Under the pieces are notes generated by a model that ran no database searches, was not told the DNA's origin, and worked only from the letters and a program-made list of their open reading frames with translations. 60,000 nt of DNA from NCBI RefSeq assembly GCF_032854445.1, contig NC_088296.1, forward strand, positions 2,443,246-2,503,245, written 5' to 3'. Within the stretch, counting starts at the first letter, position 1. Every line of letters begins with the position of its first letter. A program made the position numbers and the translations under genes. Below, piece after piece: positions 11,130-21,779 of the stretch. The stretch is from Liolophura sinensis. Lineage: Eukaryota; Mollusca; Polyplacophora; Chitonida; Chitonidae.

Positions 11130-11445
11130 TTTTGTTATCATTCAGAAAACGTAACATTTTGCCGTAAAACAACCTATTCTATAATCACTCAGAATCACAA
11201 TATGTTGCCGTAACAGAACCTTTTCTATTATCACACAGAAAACATAATATCATGTTGCAGTGAAAGAACCTATTCCGTTATTACTCAGAAAACATAATAC
11301 CATGTTCCGATGAAAGAACCTAACCTGTTATAACTTAGAATACATATCATGTTGCAGTGGAAGAACCTATTCTGTTACCACTCAGAAAACATAATATCAT
11401 GTTGCAGTGTAAGAACCTATTCTGTCATCACTCATTACAAATTCT
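11130..11445. repeat. 50-bp minisatellite, array 3 (diverged)
   Basis: About six diverged copies of the 50-bp unit. Confidence 0.8.
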
Positions 11446-11630
11446 GATATATCGCGGTTATAGCTTTATCCATTATTGCCTACACGTTGCTTTGGTAAAT
11501 CTGCTCATGTAAATAATCAGTATAGTCTTACGTATAGGCAATTATCTTATTTGAGGTGTATGCCACTCTGATGAATACTACTGTGGATAAAACCATGAAC
11601 AATCTGAATGATTTTCTTATTTCTTTTAAG

Positions 11631-11751
11631 GGCGCTCTCACAGAAAGAGAAAAGAAAGGCGAAGAAGAATAAAAGAAGACATCCGACCGGAAGTGAAGGA
11701 AATAAAACTGATCAGGACAGAAGCCAGAATAGGTATTTTGACAAAACATAG
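11631..11751 (+). CDS. Duplicated Lys-rich tail exon 3
   Basis: Acceptor TTATTTCTTTTAAG ends at 11630. The frame reads ALSQKEKRKAKKNKRR, then HPTGSEGNKTDQDRS, and stops at TAG 11749-11751. The only length change relative to exon 2 within the shared part is in whole codons. This is the third open, acceptor-bearing duplicate of the copy 1 tail. No ParB-like domain exon is found beside it. Confidence 0.5.
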
Positions 11752-11769
11752 TGACCTAGATGTTTAATA

Positions 11770-12190
11770 CAATGTGTATAGTCTATTTCAATCTGTAAAA
11801 CCTGTCATACTCGCTACCAAAATTGCCTTTAAACATCAGACGCTGTACCCATTTATATGTGGTACTTCCATATTATAACAAAGAAAATGCAGTTAGAATA
11901 CGTTTTCAAATTCCTAAATTTCCCCCAATATCAAGCATGCCGCTTTTAGATAATTTTTACCTCACCCGAGCCATTCGGTTCTTGCCGTTTAGATGGTGCT
12001 TATGGACTTTACCATTACGAGTTATGAAGTGTTCTAACTTCATTGTCCTTGTAAGAATATGAACTTCCAACATGTGTAGATTTTGTGTTGTTACGTGTCC
12101 CTAACAACAGAAAGTCAATATTGGTATAGGTTAGCTGAAAGGAGTCGACTCGATAAAAAGAAATAGACTATAGTGAATATCTTTGATAAA
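11770..12190. mobile_element. Inverted-repeat element, copy D (internally deleted)
   Basis: Left outer arm TATAGTCTATTTCAATCTGT with GTCATACTCGCTACC; right outer end AAATAGACTATAGTGAATAT near 12166. Much of the middle is gone. Confidence 0.65.
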
Positions 12191-12289
12191 ACAAGACCAA
12201 CGTCCAGGTAATAATAATGTGGGTGGAAGAATCGAGCAAAATGCACGACTGTCAGGAAAACATTTGAGTTACGATAAGGTCTGAAAAAA

Positions 12290-12811
12290 ATGATCATGTT
12301 GCTGTGAAAAAGCAGAATTTAGTTTGTCACTCAGGAAACAAAACACAATGTTGCAGTAACAGAACCTAAAAACACACAGAAAACGTAATATATTGTTCTA
12401 AAAGGATCCATTCTGTTATCACTAAGAAAACATTAAATGTTGCAGTGAAAGTACCTATTCTGTACCTATCCTGTACCTATCCTGTACCTATCCTGTACCT
12501 ATCCTGTACCTATCCTGTACCTAGCCTGTACCTATCCTGTACCTATCCTGTACCTATCCTGTACCAATTTTGTCATCTCTCAGAAAACAAAAGAATGCAG
12601 TAACAGAACCTATTCTGTTAGCACACAGAAAACATAATATTATGTTCCACTAACAGAACCTAATAATATCATGTTGCAGTGACAGAACCTATTCTGTTAT
12701 TAGAAAAAGTGAACTGTTGCAGTAAAAGAGCTTATTCTTTGATCACTCAGAAACATAACATGTTCCAGTAACAGAACCTATTCTGTTATCACTTAGAAAT
12801 CATAACCTCAT
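12290..12811. repeat. 50-bp minisatellite, array 4, with internal 11-bp array
   Basis: Diverged 50-bp units. At 12454-12565 the fragment TGTACCTATCC repeats about ten times at 11 bp, with one TAGCC variant. Confidence 0.85.
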
Positions 12812-15800
12812 TTCTGTTGGCACTGCTGAATGCAAACCAGCACGAGGTGCTACACGTCTTCCTGTAGGCACTGTTGAATGCAAACCAGCACAAGGTGCTA
12901 TACGTCACAATGTAGGCACTGCTAAATGCAAACCAGCACGAAGTGTTATACGTCTTTCTGTAGGCACTGCTGAATGCAAACCAGCACGAAGTGCTACACC
13001 TCTTCCTGTAGGCACTGTTGAATGCAAACCAGCACGAGGTGCTATACGTCATAATGTAGGCACTGCTAAATGCAAACCAGCACGAGGTGTTATACGTCTT
13101 TCTGTAGGCACTGCTGAATGCAAGCCGGCACGAGGTACTACACGTCTTCCTGCAGGCACTGCTGAATGCAAACCAGCAAGAGGTGCGACAAGTCTTCTTA
13201 TAGGAACTGCTGAATGCAAACCAGCAAGAGGTGCTATAGGTCTTCCTGTTGGTTCTGCTGAATGCAAACCAGCACTAGGTCCTATACGTCTTCCTGCAGG
13301 CACTGCTGAATGCTAATCAGCACTAGGTGCTATACGCCTTCGTGCAGGCACTGCTGAATGTAAACCAGCACTAGGTGCTATACGTCTTCCTGTAGGCACT
13401 GCTGAATGCTAACCAGCACTAGGTGCTATACGTCTTCCTGCAGGCACTGCTGAATGCAAACCAGCACGAGGTGCTATACGTCTTCCAGTAGGCACTGCTG
13501 AATGCAAACCAGCACGTGGTGCTATACGTCTTCCTGTTGGTTCTGCTAAATGCTAACCAGCACGAGGTGGTATATGTCTTCCTGTGGGTTCTACTGAATG
13601 CAAACCAGCACGAGGTGCTATACGTCTTCCTGTAGACACTGCTGAATGGAAACCAGCACGAAGTGCTATACGTCTTCCTGTGGGTTCTACTGAATGCAAA
13701 CCAGCACGAGGTGTTATACGTCTTCCTGTAGACACTGCTGAATGGAAACCAGCACTAGGTGCTATACGTCTTCCTGTAGGCACTGCTGAATGCAAACCAG
13801 CACGAGGTGCTATACGTCTTCCTGTAGGCACTGCTTTAATGCTAACCAGCAGTAGGTGCTGTACGTCTTCCTGTAGTCACTGCTGAATGCAAACCAGCAC
13901 TAGTCCTATACGTCTTCAAGTAGGCACTGCTGAATGCAAACCAGCACGAAGTGCTGTACGTCTTCCTGTAGGCACTGCTGAATGCTAACCAGCACGAGGT
14001 GCTATACGTCTTCCTGTAGGCACTGCTGAATGCAAACCAGCATTAGGTGCTATACGTCTTCCTGTAGGCACTGCTGATTTCAAAGCAGCTCGGGGGGCTA
14101 TACGTCTTCCTGTAGGCACTGCTGAATGCAAACCAGCATCAGGTGCTATACGTCTTCCTGTAGGCACTGCTGAATGCAAACCAGCACGAAGTGCTACACG
14201 TCTTCCAGTAGGCACTGCTGAATACAAGCCAGCACTAGGTGCTACACGTCTTCCTGTAGGCACTGTTGAATGCAAACCAGCACAAGGGTGCTATACGTCA
14301 CAATGTAGGCACTGCTAAATGCAAACCAGCACGAAGTGTTATACGTCTTTCTGTAGGCACTGCTGAATGCAAACCAGCACGAGGTGCTACACGTCTTCCT
14401 GTAGGCACTGTTGAATGCAAACCAGCACGAGGTGCTATACGTCATAATGTAGGCACTGCTAAATGCAAACCAGCACGAGGTGTTATACGTCTTTCTGTAG
14501 GCACTGCTGAATGCAAGCCGGCACGAGGTACTACACGTCTTCCTGCAGGCACTGCTGAATGCAAACCAGCAAGAGGTGCGACAAGTCTTCTTATAGGAAC
14601 TGCTGAATGCAAACCAGCAAGAGGTGCTATAGGTCTTCCTGTTGGTTCTGCTGAATGCAAACCAAGCACTAGGTCCTATACGTCTTCCTGCAGGCACTGC
14701 TGAATGCTAATCAGCACTAGGTGCTATACGTCTTCGTGCAGGCACTGCTGAATGTAAACCAGCACTAGGTGCTATACGTCTTCCTGTAGGCACTGCTGAA
14801 TGCTAACCAGCACTAGGTGCTATACGTCTTCCTGCAGGCACTGCTGAATGCAAACCAGCACGAGGTGCTATACGTCTTCCAGTAGGCACTGCTGAATGCA
14901 AACCAGCACGTGGTGCTATACGTCTTCCTGTTGGTTCTGCTAAATGCTAACCAGCACGAGGTGGTATATGTCTTCCTGTGGGTTCTACTGAATGCAAACC
15001 AGCACGAGGTGCTATACGTCTTCCTGTAGACACTGCTGAATGGAAACCAGCACGAAGTGCTATACGTCTTCCTGTGGGTTCTACTGAATGCAAACCAGCA
15101 CGAGGTGTTATACGTCTTCCTGTAGACACTGCTGAATGGAAACCAGCACAAGGTGCTATACGTCTTCCTGTAGGCACTGCTGAATGCAAACCAGCACGAG
15201 GTGCTATACGTCTTCCTGTAGGCACTGCTGATTTCAAAGCAGCTCGAGGGCCCATACGTCTTCCTGTAGGCACTGCTTAATGCTAACCAGCAGTAGGTGC
15301 TGTACGTCTTCCTGTAGTCACTGCTGAATGCAAACCAGCACTAGTCCTATACGTCTTCAAGTAGGCACTGCTGAATGCAAACCAGCACGAAGTGCTGTAC
15401 GTCTTCCTGTAGGCACTGCTGAATGCTAACCAGCACGAGGTGCTATACGTCTTCCTGTAGGCACTGCTGAATGCAAACCAGCATTAGGTGCTATACGTCT
15501 TCCTGTAGGCACTGCTGATTTCAAAGCAGCTCGGGAGCTATACGTCTTCCTGTAGGCACTGCTGAATGCAAACCAGCATTAGGTGCTATACGTCCTCCTG
15601 TAGGCACTGCTGAATGCAAACCAGCACGAAGTGCTACACGTCTTCCAGTAGGCACTGCTGAATACAAGCCAGCACTAGGTGCTACACGTCTTCCTGTAGG
15701 CACTGCTGAATGCTAACCAGCACTAGGTGCTATACGTCTTTCTGTAGGCTCTGCTGAATGCAAACAAGCACGAGGTGCTATACGTCTTCCTGTAGGTACT

Positions 15801-17318
15801 GCTGAATGCAAACCAGCATTAGGTGCTATACGTCTTCCTGTAGGCACTGCTGAATGCAAACCAGCACGAAGTGCTACACGTCTTCCAGTAGGCACTGCTG
15901 AATGCAAACCAGCACTAGGTGCTACACGTCTTCCTGTAGGCACTGCTGAATGCTAACCAGCACTAGGTGCTATACGTCTTTCTGTAGGCTCTGCTGAATG
16001 CAAACAAGCACGAGGTGCTATACGTCTCCCTGTAGGCACTGCTGATTTTAAAGCAGCTCGAGGGGCTATACGTCTTCCTGTAGGCACTGCTGAATGCTAG
16101 CCAACACTATGTGTTATACGTCCTCCTGTAGGCACTGCTGAATGCTAACCAGCACGAGGTGCTATACGTCTTCCTGTTGGTTCTGCTAAATGCAAACCAG
16201 CACGAAGTGCTATACGTCTTCCTGTAGACACTGCTGAATGGAAACCAGCACTAGGTGCTATACGTCTTCCTGTAAGCACTGCTGAATGCAAACCAGCACG
16301 AGGTGCTATAAGTCTTCCTGTAGGCACTGCTAATTTCAAAGCAGCTCGAGGGGCTATACGTCTTCCTGTAGGCACTGCTGAATGCTAACCAGCACGAGGT
16401 GCTGTACGTTTTCCTGTAGTCACTGCTGAATGCAAACCAGCACTAGTGCTATACGTCTTCCTGTAGGCACTGCTGAATGCAAACCAGCACGAAGTGCTAT
16501 ACGTCTTTCTGTAAGCACTGCTGAATGCTAACCAGCACGAGGTGCTATACGTCTTCCTGTAATCACTGCTGAATGCAAACCAGCATTAGGTGCTATAGGT
16601 CTTCCAGTAGGCACTGCTGATTTCAAAGCAGCTCGGGGGGGCTATACGTCTTCCTGTAGGCACTGCTGAATGCAAACCAGCACGAGGTGCTATACGTCTT
16701 CCTGTAGGCACTGCTGAATGCTAACCAGCACTAGGTGCTATACGTCTTCCTGTAGGCACTGCTGAATGCTAACCAGCACGAGGTGCTATACGTCTTCCTG
16801 TAGGCACTGCTGAATGCTAACCAGCACTAGGTGCTATACGTCTTCCTGTAGGCACTGCTGAATGCAAACCAGCACGAGGTGCTATACGTCTTCCTGTAGG
16901 CACTACTGAATGCAAACCAGCACGAGGTGCTATATGTCTTTCTGTAGGCTCTGCTAAATGCAAACGAGCACGAGGTGCTATACGTCTTCCTGTAGGCACT
17001 GCTGATTTCAAAGCAGCTCGAGAGGCTATACGTCTTCTTGTAGGCACTGCTGAATGCTAATCAACACTATGTGCTATACGTCCTCCTGTAGGCACTGCTG
17101 AATGCTAACCAGCACTAGGTGCTATACGTCTTCCTGTAGGCACTGCTGAATGCTAACCAGCACTAGGTGCTATACGTCTTCCTGTAGGCACTGCTGAATG
17201 CAAACCATCACGAGGTGCTATACGTGTTTCTGTAGGCTCTGCTGAATGCAAAACAACACTAGGTGCTATACGTCTTCCTGTAGGCACTGCTGAATGCAAA
17301 CCAGCACTAAGTGGATTA
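12812..17318. repeat. 48-bp satellite array, about 94 monomers
   Basis: The monomer is 48 bp (GCACTGCTGAATGCAAACCA, then GCACGAGGTGCTATACGTCT, then TCCTGTAG). Monomer variants recur in the same order 1392 bp apart (12871 and 14263), so a block of 29 monomers was duplicated; a 240-bp (5-mer) period also occurs at 15720-16020. Because 48 bp is 16 codons, both strands show long open frames (for example PTGRRIAPRAGLHSAV on the minus strand). Many monomers carry in-frame stops and no start or splice context recurs, so I treat it as non-coding. Confidence 0.95.
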
Positions 17319-18262
17319 TAACCCACTGCCTTAATTGTCAAAGTCATTTCCGTCTGCAGCGAAACCTGGCCAATAAGGTAATTTACTTAGTAAATTCGTC
17401 CAGAAACATTTATGCAATATTATAAAAAAAGCACTCATAGAGAAGAATTGTCGAGTATGGTGCTGAAAACAAACAAATTTGTATTTGGTACGTTTATCTC
17501 TAAAATATGACATACGGCTTCGTGTACAATTGAGCTGAATAAGATGTTTTTCGAACTCTTCATCTAAATGTTCACAAGTACAGTGGAGCACATTAACAAA
17601 CCCTCTACCGCCAGGCTTGAGTAGGGTTAAAGGTGGAGAAAACATACCAATTACATAACCGTAAGATGAAAGAGTACGAAAAGATGTAAATGTGGTTTTA
17701 CTTTAAAGAGGAAATGAGATTAGAAAAAAGTTTGTGTGGTGGGTATTTGCGACCACTTCTTTATTGCTTTTGGTGATGATCTTATAAATGAGGATGTAAC
17801 ACAAATTTGCTTTAGAATTTGGTCTTTAGCTTATAAATGGGTTGAATCGTACTAATATTTTTAATATATTCATAAATATTATCATAATTTTGCTCACATG
17901 TGGGTGTTTGGGTATAAACAACAAATTTACATTTGTATAAATTTGTTAGATATGCATCACATTCTTGTTTGGAACATTATTATGCAAAGATGATACATTG
18001 AGCGAGCTGGTCCCAAATAACAAATACAAAAACAATTTCAAAACCATTTTTTCCTGGGACAAAGAAGTAACTGAAGACCATGTTTGCAAATAAGTTTTCA
18101 GGCTTTTATGTGATTTTTACCTCATTTTTGTGGGGGGGGGGGTCTCCCTGAAATAAATTGAAATGCAATCATGTTAATTGCAATTTATTAGACGTCTCTA
18201 GTTTAGAATTACCCATGACGTCCAGTCATCATATTAAATGAATGGGTCTTCAGCCGCCTAAG
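17319..18262. other. Gene-free spacer
   Basis: AT-rich unique-looking sequence with a G run at about 18130. No coding frame, splice pair or repeat recognised. Confidence 0.55.
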
Positions 18263-18264
18263 TT

Positions 18265-18372
18265 TGGTTGTGGGTTTCCCCAGGCTGTGCCCAGTTTCCC
18301 CTTACCAGTTGGCTAACTGCCGTCGTGTAAGTGAAATATTCTTGAGTACGGCGTAAAAACCAAAATCCAAAA
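18265..18372 (+). mobile_element. SINE family A, 3' portion
   Basis: It carries the SINE middle and end: GTGGGTTTCCCCAGGCTGTG, GCCGTCGTGTAAGTGAAATA and TTCTTGAGTACGGCGTAAAA. The tRNA head is absent. Confidence 0.8.
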
Positions 18373-18528
18373 AATCTAAATATTGAAAGAAGGATAAAAG
18401 GAGAGAAATGATAACGCCCGCCAAGAGATATCAAAATGTAAATCAATGTAAATGTCTGAAAACAATTTTTTTAGAGGCAATAGTGTGAATGAATAAATGA
18501 CAATCTGTTTTTCGTTCCTTTTGTTTAG

Positions 18529-19057
18529 AAATCTTGAAGGCAAACTAACAGATTGCCACATTGCTCTAGATGTACTTGATGGTGACAATATGCTGGATGG
18601 TGACAATCTGCTGGATGGAAACAATGTGCTGGATTATCACGATGTGCTAGATAGTGAAAATATGCTATCTTACGACAATGTGCTAGAGGACAATGACAAT
18701 GTGTTGGATGGTGACGATGTGCTAGACAATGACTACGTGCTGGATGAGGACAATGTCTTAGATAATGACGATATGCTACAAAATGATGATATGCTAGATG
18801 ATGACAATGTGCTAGATGGTGACAATGTGCTGGATAGTGACGATGTGCTGGATAATGAAGATGTGCTAAATAGTGGCAATGTGCTGGATGATGACAATGT
18901 TCTGGATGGTGACATCATGCTGGATTATGATGTGCTGGATTATGACGACGTGCTGGGCGGTGAAGATGGACTGGATTATTACGGTCTGCTGGATTATGAC
19001 AATGTGCTAGATGATGGTGTGCTAGATGGTGACGATGTGCTGGATGACCTCTGGTAA
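18529..19057 (+). CDS. Asp-rich hexapeptide-repeat protein, terminal exon
   Basis: About 175 residues, most of them a six-residue repeat with consensus V-L-D-G/D-D-N/D (18-bp DNA unit), ending L-D-D-L-W and TAA. Leu and the following Asp are nearly invariant while other positions vary. Leu codons alternate CTG/CTA and Asp codons GAT/GAC, and no stop occurs in over 150 codons, which suggests protein-level constraint. I start it at the acceptor after TTCGTTCCTTTTGTTTAG; alternatively an ATG at 18497 gives the hydrophobic MTICFSFLLF leader. Family not recognised. The acidic pattern would suit Ca2+ or mineral binding, and the spacing superficially recalls hexapeptide beta-helices; both are guesses. 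It converges on the ParB-like pseudogene 197 bp downstream. A related truncated copy lies at 24484. Confidence 0.6.
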
Positions 19058-19078
19058 TAAGACACAATTTAGTGATAT

Positions 19079-19204
19079 TTTATTGTAACTGTTAAATACG
19101 ATGTTTAAGATCTAAAAATCATCAACATTTCCTCTACATAGTTACACAATATTCAGAATGCTAGAAAGTCACTAACAATTCCAACACATGGTTAATGCAA
19201 TAAA
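19079..19204. promoter_or_regulatory. Facing poly(A) signals, copy 1
   Basis: AATAAA on + at 19199-19204 suits the Asp-rich gene. AATAAA on - (TTTATT at 19079-19084) suits the convergent ParB-like copy. Each lies beyond the other, so the 3' UTRs would overlap. Both are conserved in the duplicate at 24838-24963. Confidence 0.5.
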
Positions 19205-19253
19205 TTCAAAGGCCTCCGATCCAAAATACCGATTTCTGGTTTATTCGTTATTC

Positions 19254-19948
19254 TTAGACGGTAAAAAGTCCTTTTATTAGTTTGAAAGTCATGTATCCCA
19301 TGATGACCCCTTGAGCACGTTACGCGTTGTAAGCAAGTCTTCAGCGTCAGCTCCGTGATGGGCTCGGTTGTCGTCACGTGACGTTGATCGACTACAGTAA
19401 TCATCACGTTGCCAGGCGTTGTCAGGGAGATAACTGCCGTTGTTTTCCGATTTCATTTTTGATTGCCTGCCTTGTTTAGGGCTAGCGACAATCTTTAGTG
19501 AGGGGTAAACTGACTTGCCAGAAATTGACATAGAGTAAGGTGAAGTGTCGTACTGATGCTCAAGGCCAGGGTCAAGGCCAGGGTCAAGGCTGGGGATGCC
19601 AGTAACCGCCAGGATTCCGCCGAATTTTGACAGCTATACCGCCATTTTTCGTCGTGAATTTTTCTCTGTTGACTTTCTCTATGCTGACAATCTTGACTGG
19701 TACTGTGATGCACCCATCCAGACGTTCAAATTCCTTGAACACCCACAGACGTCGATTATCAGCGCTCCAGTAATTCCCGTAGCTCTGGAAGACTTTTATA
19801 ACAGGGATATCCTTCATCACACAAATGATCCAGAGTATGTCCAATCAACTCCCCTTCATATTCGTCTCGCCGTTCAAACTCGTTTTTGACTGAACTTTGT
19901 GTGTACCGGATGACAGAATGGGGCCAAATCCGCCCAACCTCCTCTCAT
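19254..19948 (-). pseudogene. ParB/sulfiredoxin-like, copy 2 (frameshifted)
   Basis: Closely similar throughout to the intact gene at 25009-25710, including the acceptor TTTCAG before the ATG at 19948. Four lesions are visible against that copy: +1 base near 19918 (codon 11), a 14-bp deletion near 19815 just before D-I-P-V-I-K-V-F, +1 near 19588 (giving a stop after W-H-P-Q-P), and -1 near 19310 just before the membrane tail. The core WSADNRRLWVF and the K-F-T-T-K-N-G-G segment survive within one open piece at 19584-19844. Its flanks and 3' UTR are duplicated with the 24-25 kb copy. Sequencing error could not easily explain four separate indels. Confidence 0.88.
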
Positions 19949-19959
19949 TGTCTCTGAAA

Positions 19960-21292
19960 GTAATAAAAAAAAAACAGCATATCAAATAGCTGGTATTTCA
20001 TTTTACTATCATCAGATTTTGGCTTCATTTAGTTATTGCCATTTTCACAAAAACCTAAAACCCTAGTAAGCTTTTTTAACACAGCTAACTTTTGATTAAA
20101 TTGTCTCTCTTAGGCATAACTGAGATTTGGTAGCAATGCTACCAAAGAGCTCACCTGTAGCAAGGCTACCAAAGAGCTCACCTGTGAGAGACTCACAGAT
20201 GCCGAATTTCAGCTTAACACACAAAGGACCGAATTCGTGAGTTTGTTAATTTACGGCAATTAATATGTACACAGGCCATCAGTGATGAAACACTCTCCGT
20301 GTGCTAATGTGCTTTATATGGGTGTAAAACTTTACGCCATTAACTGCAGTACTTTTTGACACACCACCTCTAACATTTTTTTAACGTTGGTGTTAATACA
20401 CAGTGCGCTAAGTCGGGAGAGGATTCCCCGTGGACGGGGGTACTGAACACGCCCGTGAAGCGCAGTTACCCAGGTACAGTTCAGGCTGGCTTCCTCTCCG
20501 ACTTTACAAAGGAATGTCTGTCAACAGCCTCGAACTCTGCTTGCAACAGCGTTTAATATGAAAATAAAAAAGCAACGGGAATCTGCTACATTTGTATACG
20601 TAAAAACCTTATCTGTTATTTTTAACAGAAAGTTTGTTGTCTGAGTGATGCTACAATGTATTCTGTTATTGCAATAGACTCTTTTGTTAAAAATAACATG
20701 CATATTCTGTTAACTCAACATAAAGATTCTATTAGACTAAGACGAAATTGTTTTGAAAATGACAGAATTTATTATAATAACTGAATACATTCTAGTATCA
20801 CTTAGACAACAGACTTTCTCTTATAATTTACAGATCAATTTTTTGAGTGTGGGATCACCAAAAACTACACGTACGAAGTCTACGTTTTGAGTTTGTTTCC
20901 TTTTTGTTTTGCTCAAAATACACACAAATATTTTAATCCTTTGCTGGGCTTATAGGCCATGTTGCCTCATTGCGATGGTGTTTCATGTCATTCCTGAGTA
21001 ACACGGCTTTCTGCTTTCATCTTCATCACTGGAAGGGGTTCTTCTACCAGTATAATATCTACTGAAGCATTAGACTAGTGTTACAATGGTCCTGTGTCTT
21101 AGGGCAGATGGACAATGGCTTCCAACAGTAAACACTTTGTTTAGGAGTGAAATCAAATCAAGCGAGACCCACAAATCCCATCTTGGTATGTAAACGATTG
21201 GCTGGATAAACTGCTGTCAAAATCATGTAAGTTTTTGTAATAAAATGTGACAGTAGTAACATACTTCCGGGAAATTTCTACTGAGGCGTACA
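19960..21292. other. Gene-poor stretch
   Basis: No supported gene. A 30-bp direct duplication (CTACCAAAGAGCTCACCTGT) lies at about 20138-20192. Fragments resembling SINE family A (GGCTGGCTTCCTCTCCG) lie at 20485-20535, and sequence distantly like the 50-bp satellite (ATTCTGTTATTG, ACAGAA) at 20600-20830. Confidence 0.5.
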
Positions 21293-21294
21293 GT

Positions 21295-21480
21295 GCTTCC
21301 CCACCATGTCACCGGTCCCTGTCAGGTTAAGACCGGCTCATGCTGACCTTCTCTGTGGTCTCAGTGAACGGTAGTGGGTTTCCCCCGAGCTGTACTCCAG
21401 ATATCCTCCAGCTATTATCCTGGTCTCCGTCGTATAAGTGCAATATTCTTGGGTTCGGCGTCAAACAAAAATCAAATAAT
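21295..21480 (+). mobile_element. SINE family A, old diverged copy
   Basis: Recognisable by GACCGGCTCATGCTGACCTT, GTGGGTTTCCCCCGAGCTGT and GTCGTATAAGTGCAATATTC, ending in ATCAAATAATTATG. Heavily mutated relative to the copy at 33167. Confidence 0.75.
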
Positions 21481-21779
21481 TATGTACATCAATCATTCGA
21501 CAGCGCTTTAGATTTTTAGTGTTAGTCACATGACTTTAGATAGGGGAAACCGGACAGAGTCCAGTGGAAATCGCCACAGTTTGTTTACTAACCAACAAAC
21601 CTACTGACGTAAGGCCGCAGGATATCAATCCATCGAGAGCAAAGTCTGAGCTGTAGATCGTCACCTTACCAGGGGAACGCAACTCAACCTGCAATACGAC
21701 AAACATTGTAGTGCCGTCCAAATCGGCCAGCAATTTCTCCAACAAGTTACTACATTTCTACCATCAAAACTGCTATGTC

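Larger units (their letters stand above)
4955..12800 (+). repeat. Tandem segmental repeat, units of about 2 kb
   Basis: Three successive units, ending at about 7689, 9861 and 11751, plus a decayed partial fourth. Each holds, in order: an inverted-repeat transposon copy, a repeat of about 140 bp, a 50-bp minisatellite, a conserved segment of about 200 bp (ATTACAAATTCTGATATATC through CTATGGAGAAAAC), a pyrimidine tract and a tail exon. Shared order and sequence indicate tandem duplication of an intron plus terminal exon. Confidence 0.85.

Noticed and set aside
12789-17347. Many frames on both strands repeating PTGRRIAPRAGLHSAV or equivalents
   Set aside because: 48-bp satellite, 16 codons per unit; frames shift and stop at random monomers, and no strand is favoured.
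18733-18918. Ser/Thr-rich minus-strand frame
   Set aside because: Shadow of the Asp-rich hexapeptide exon on the other strand.
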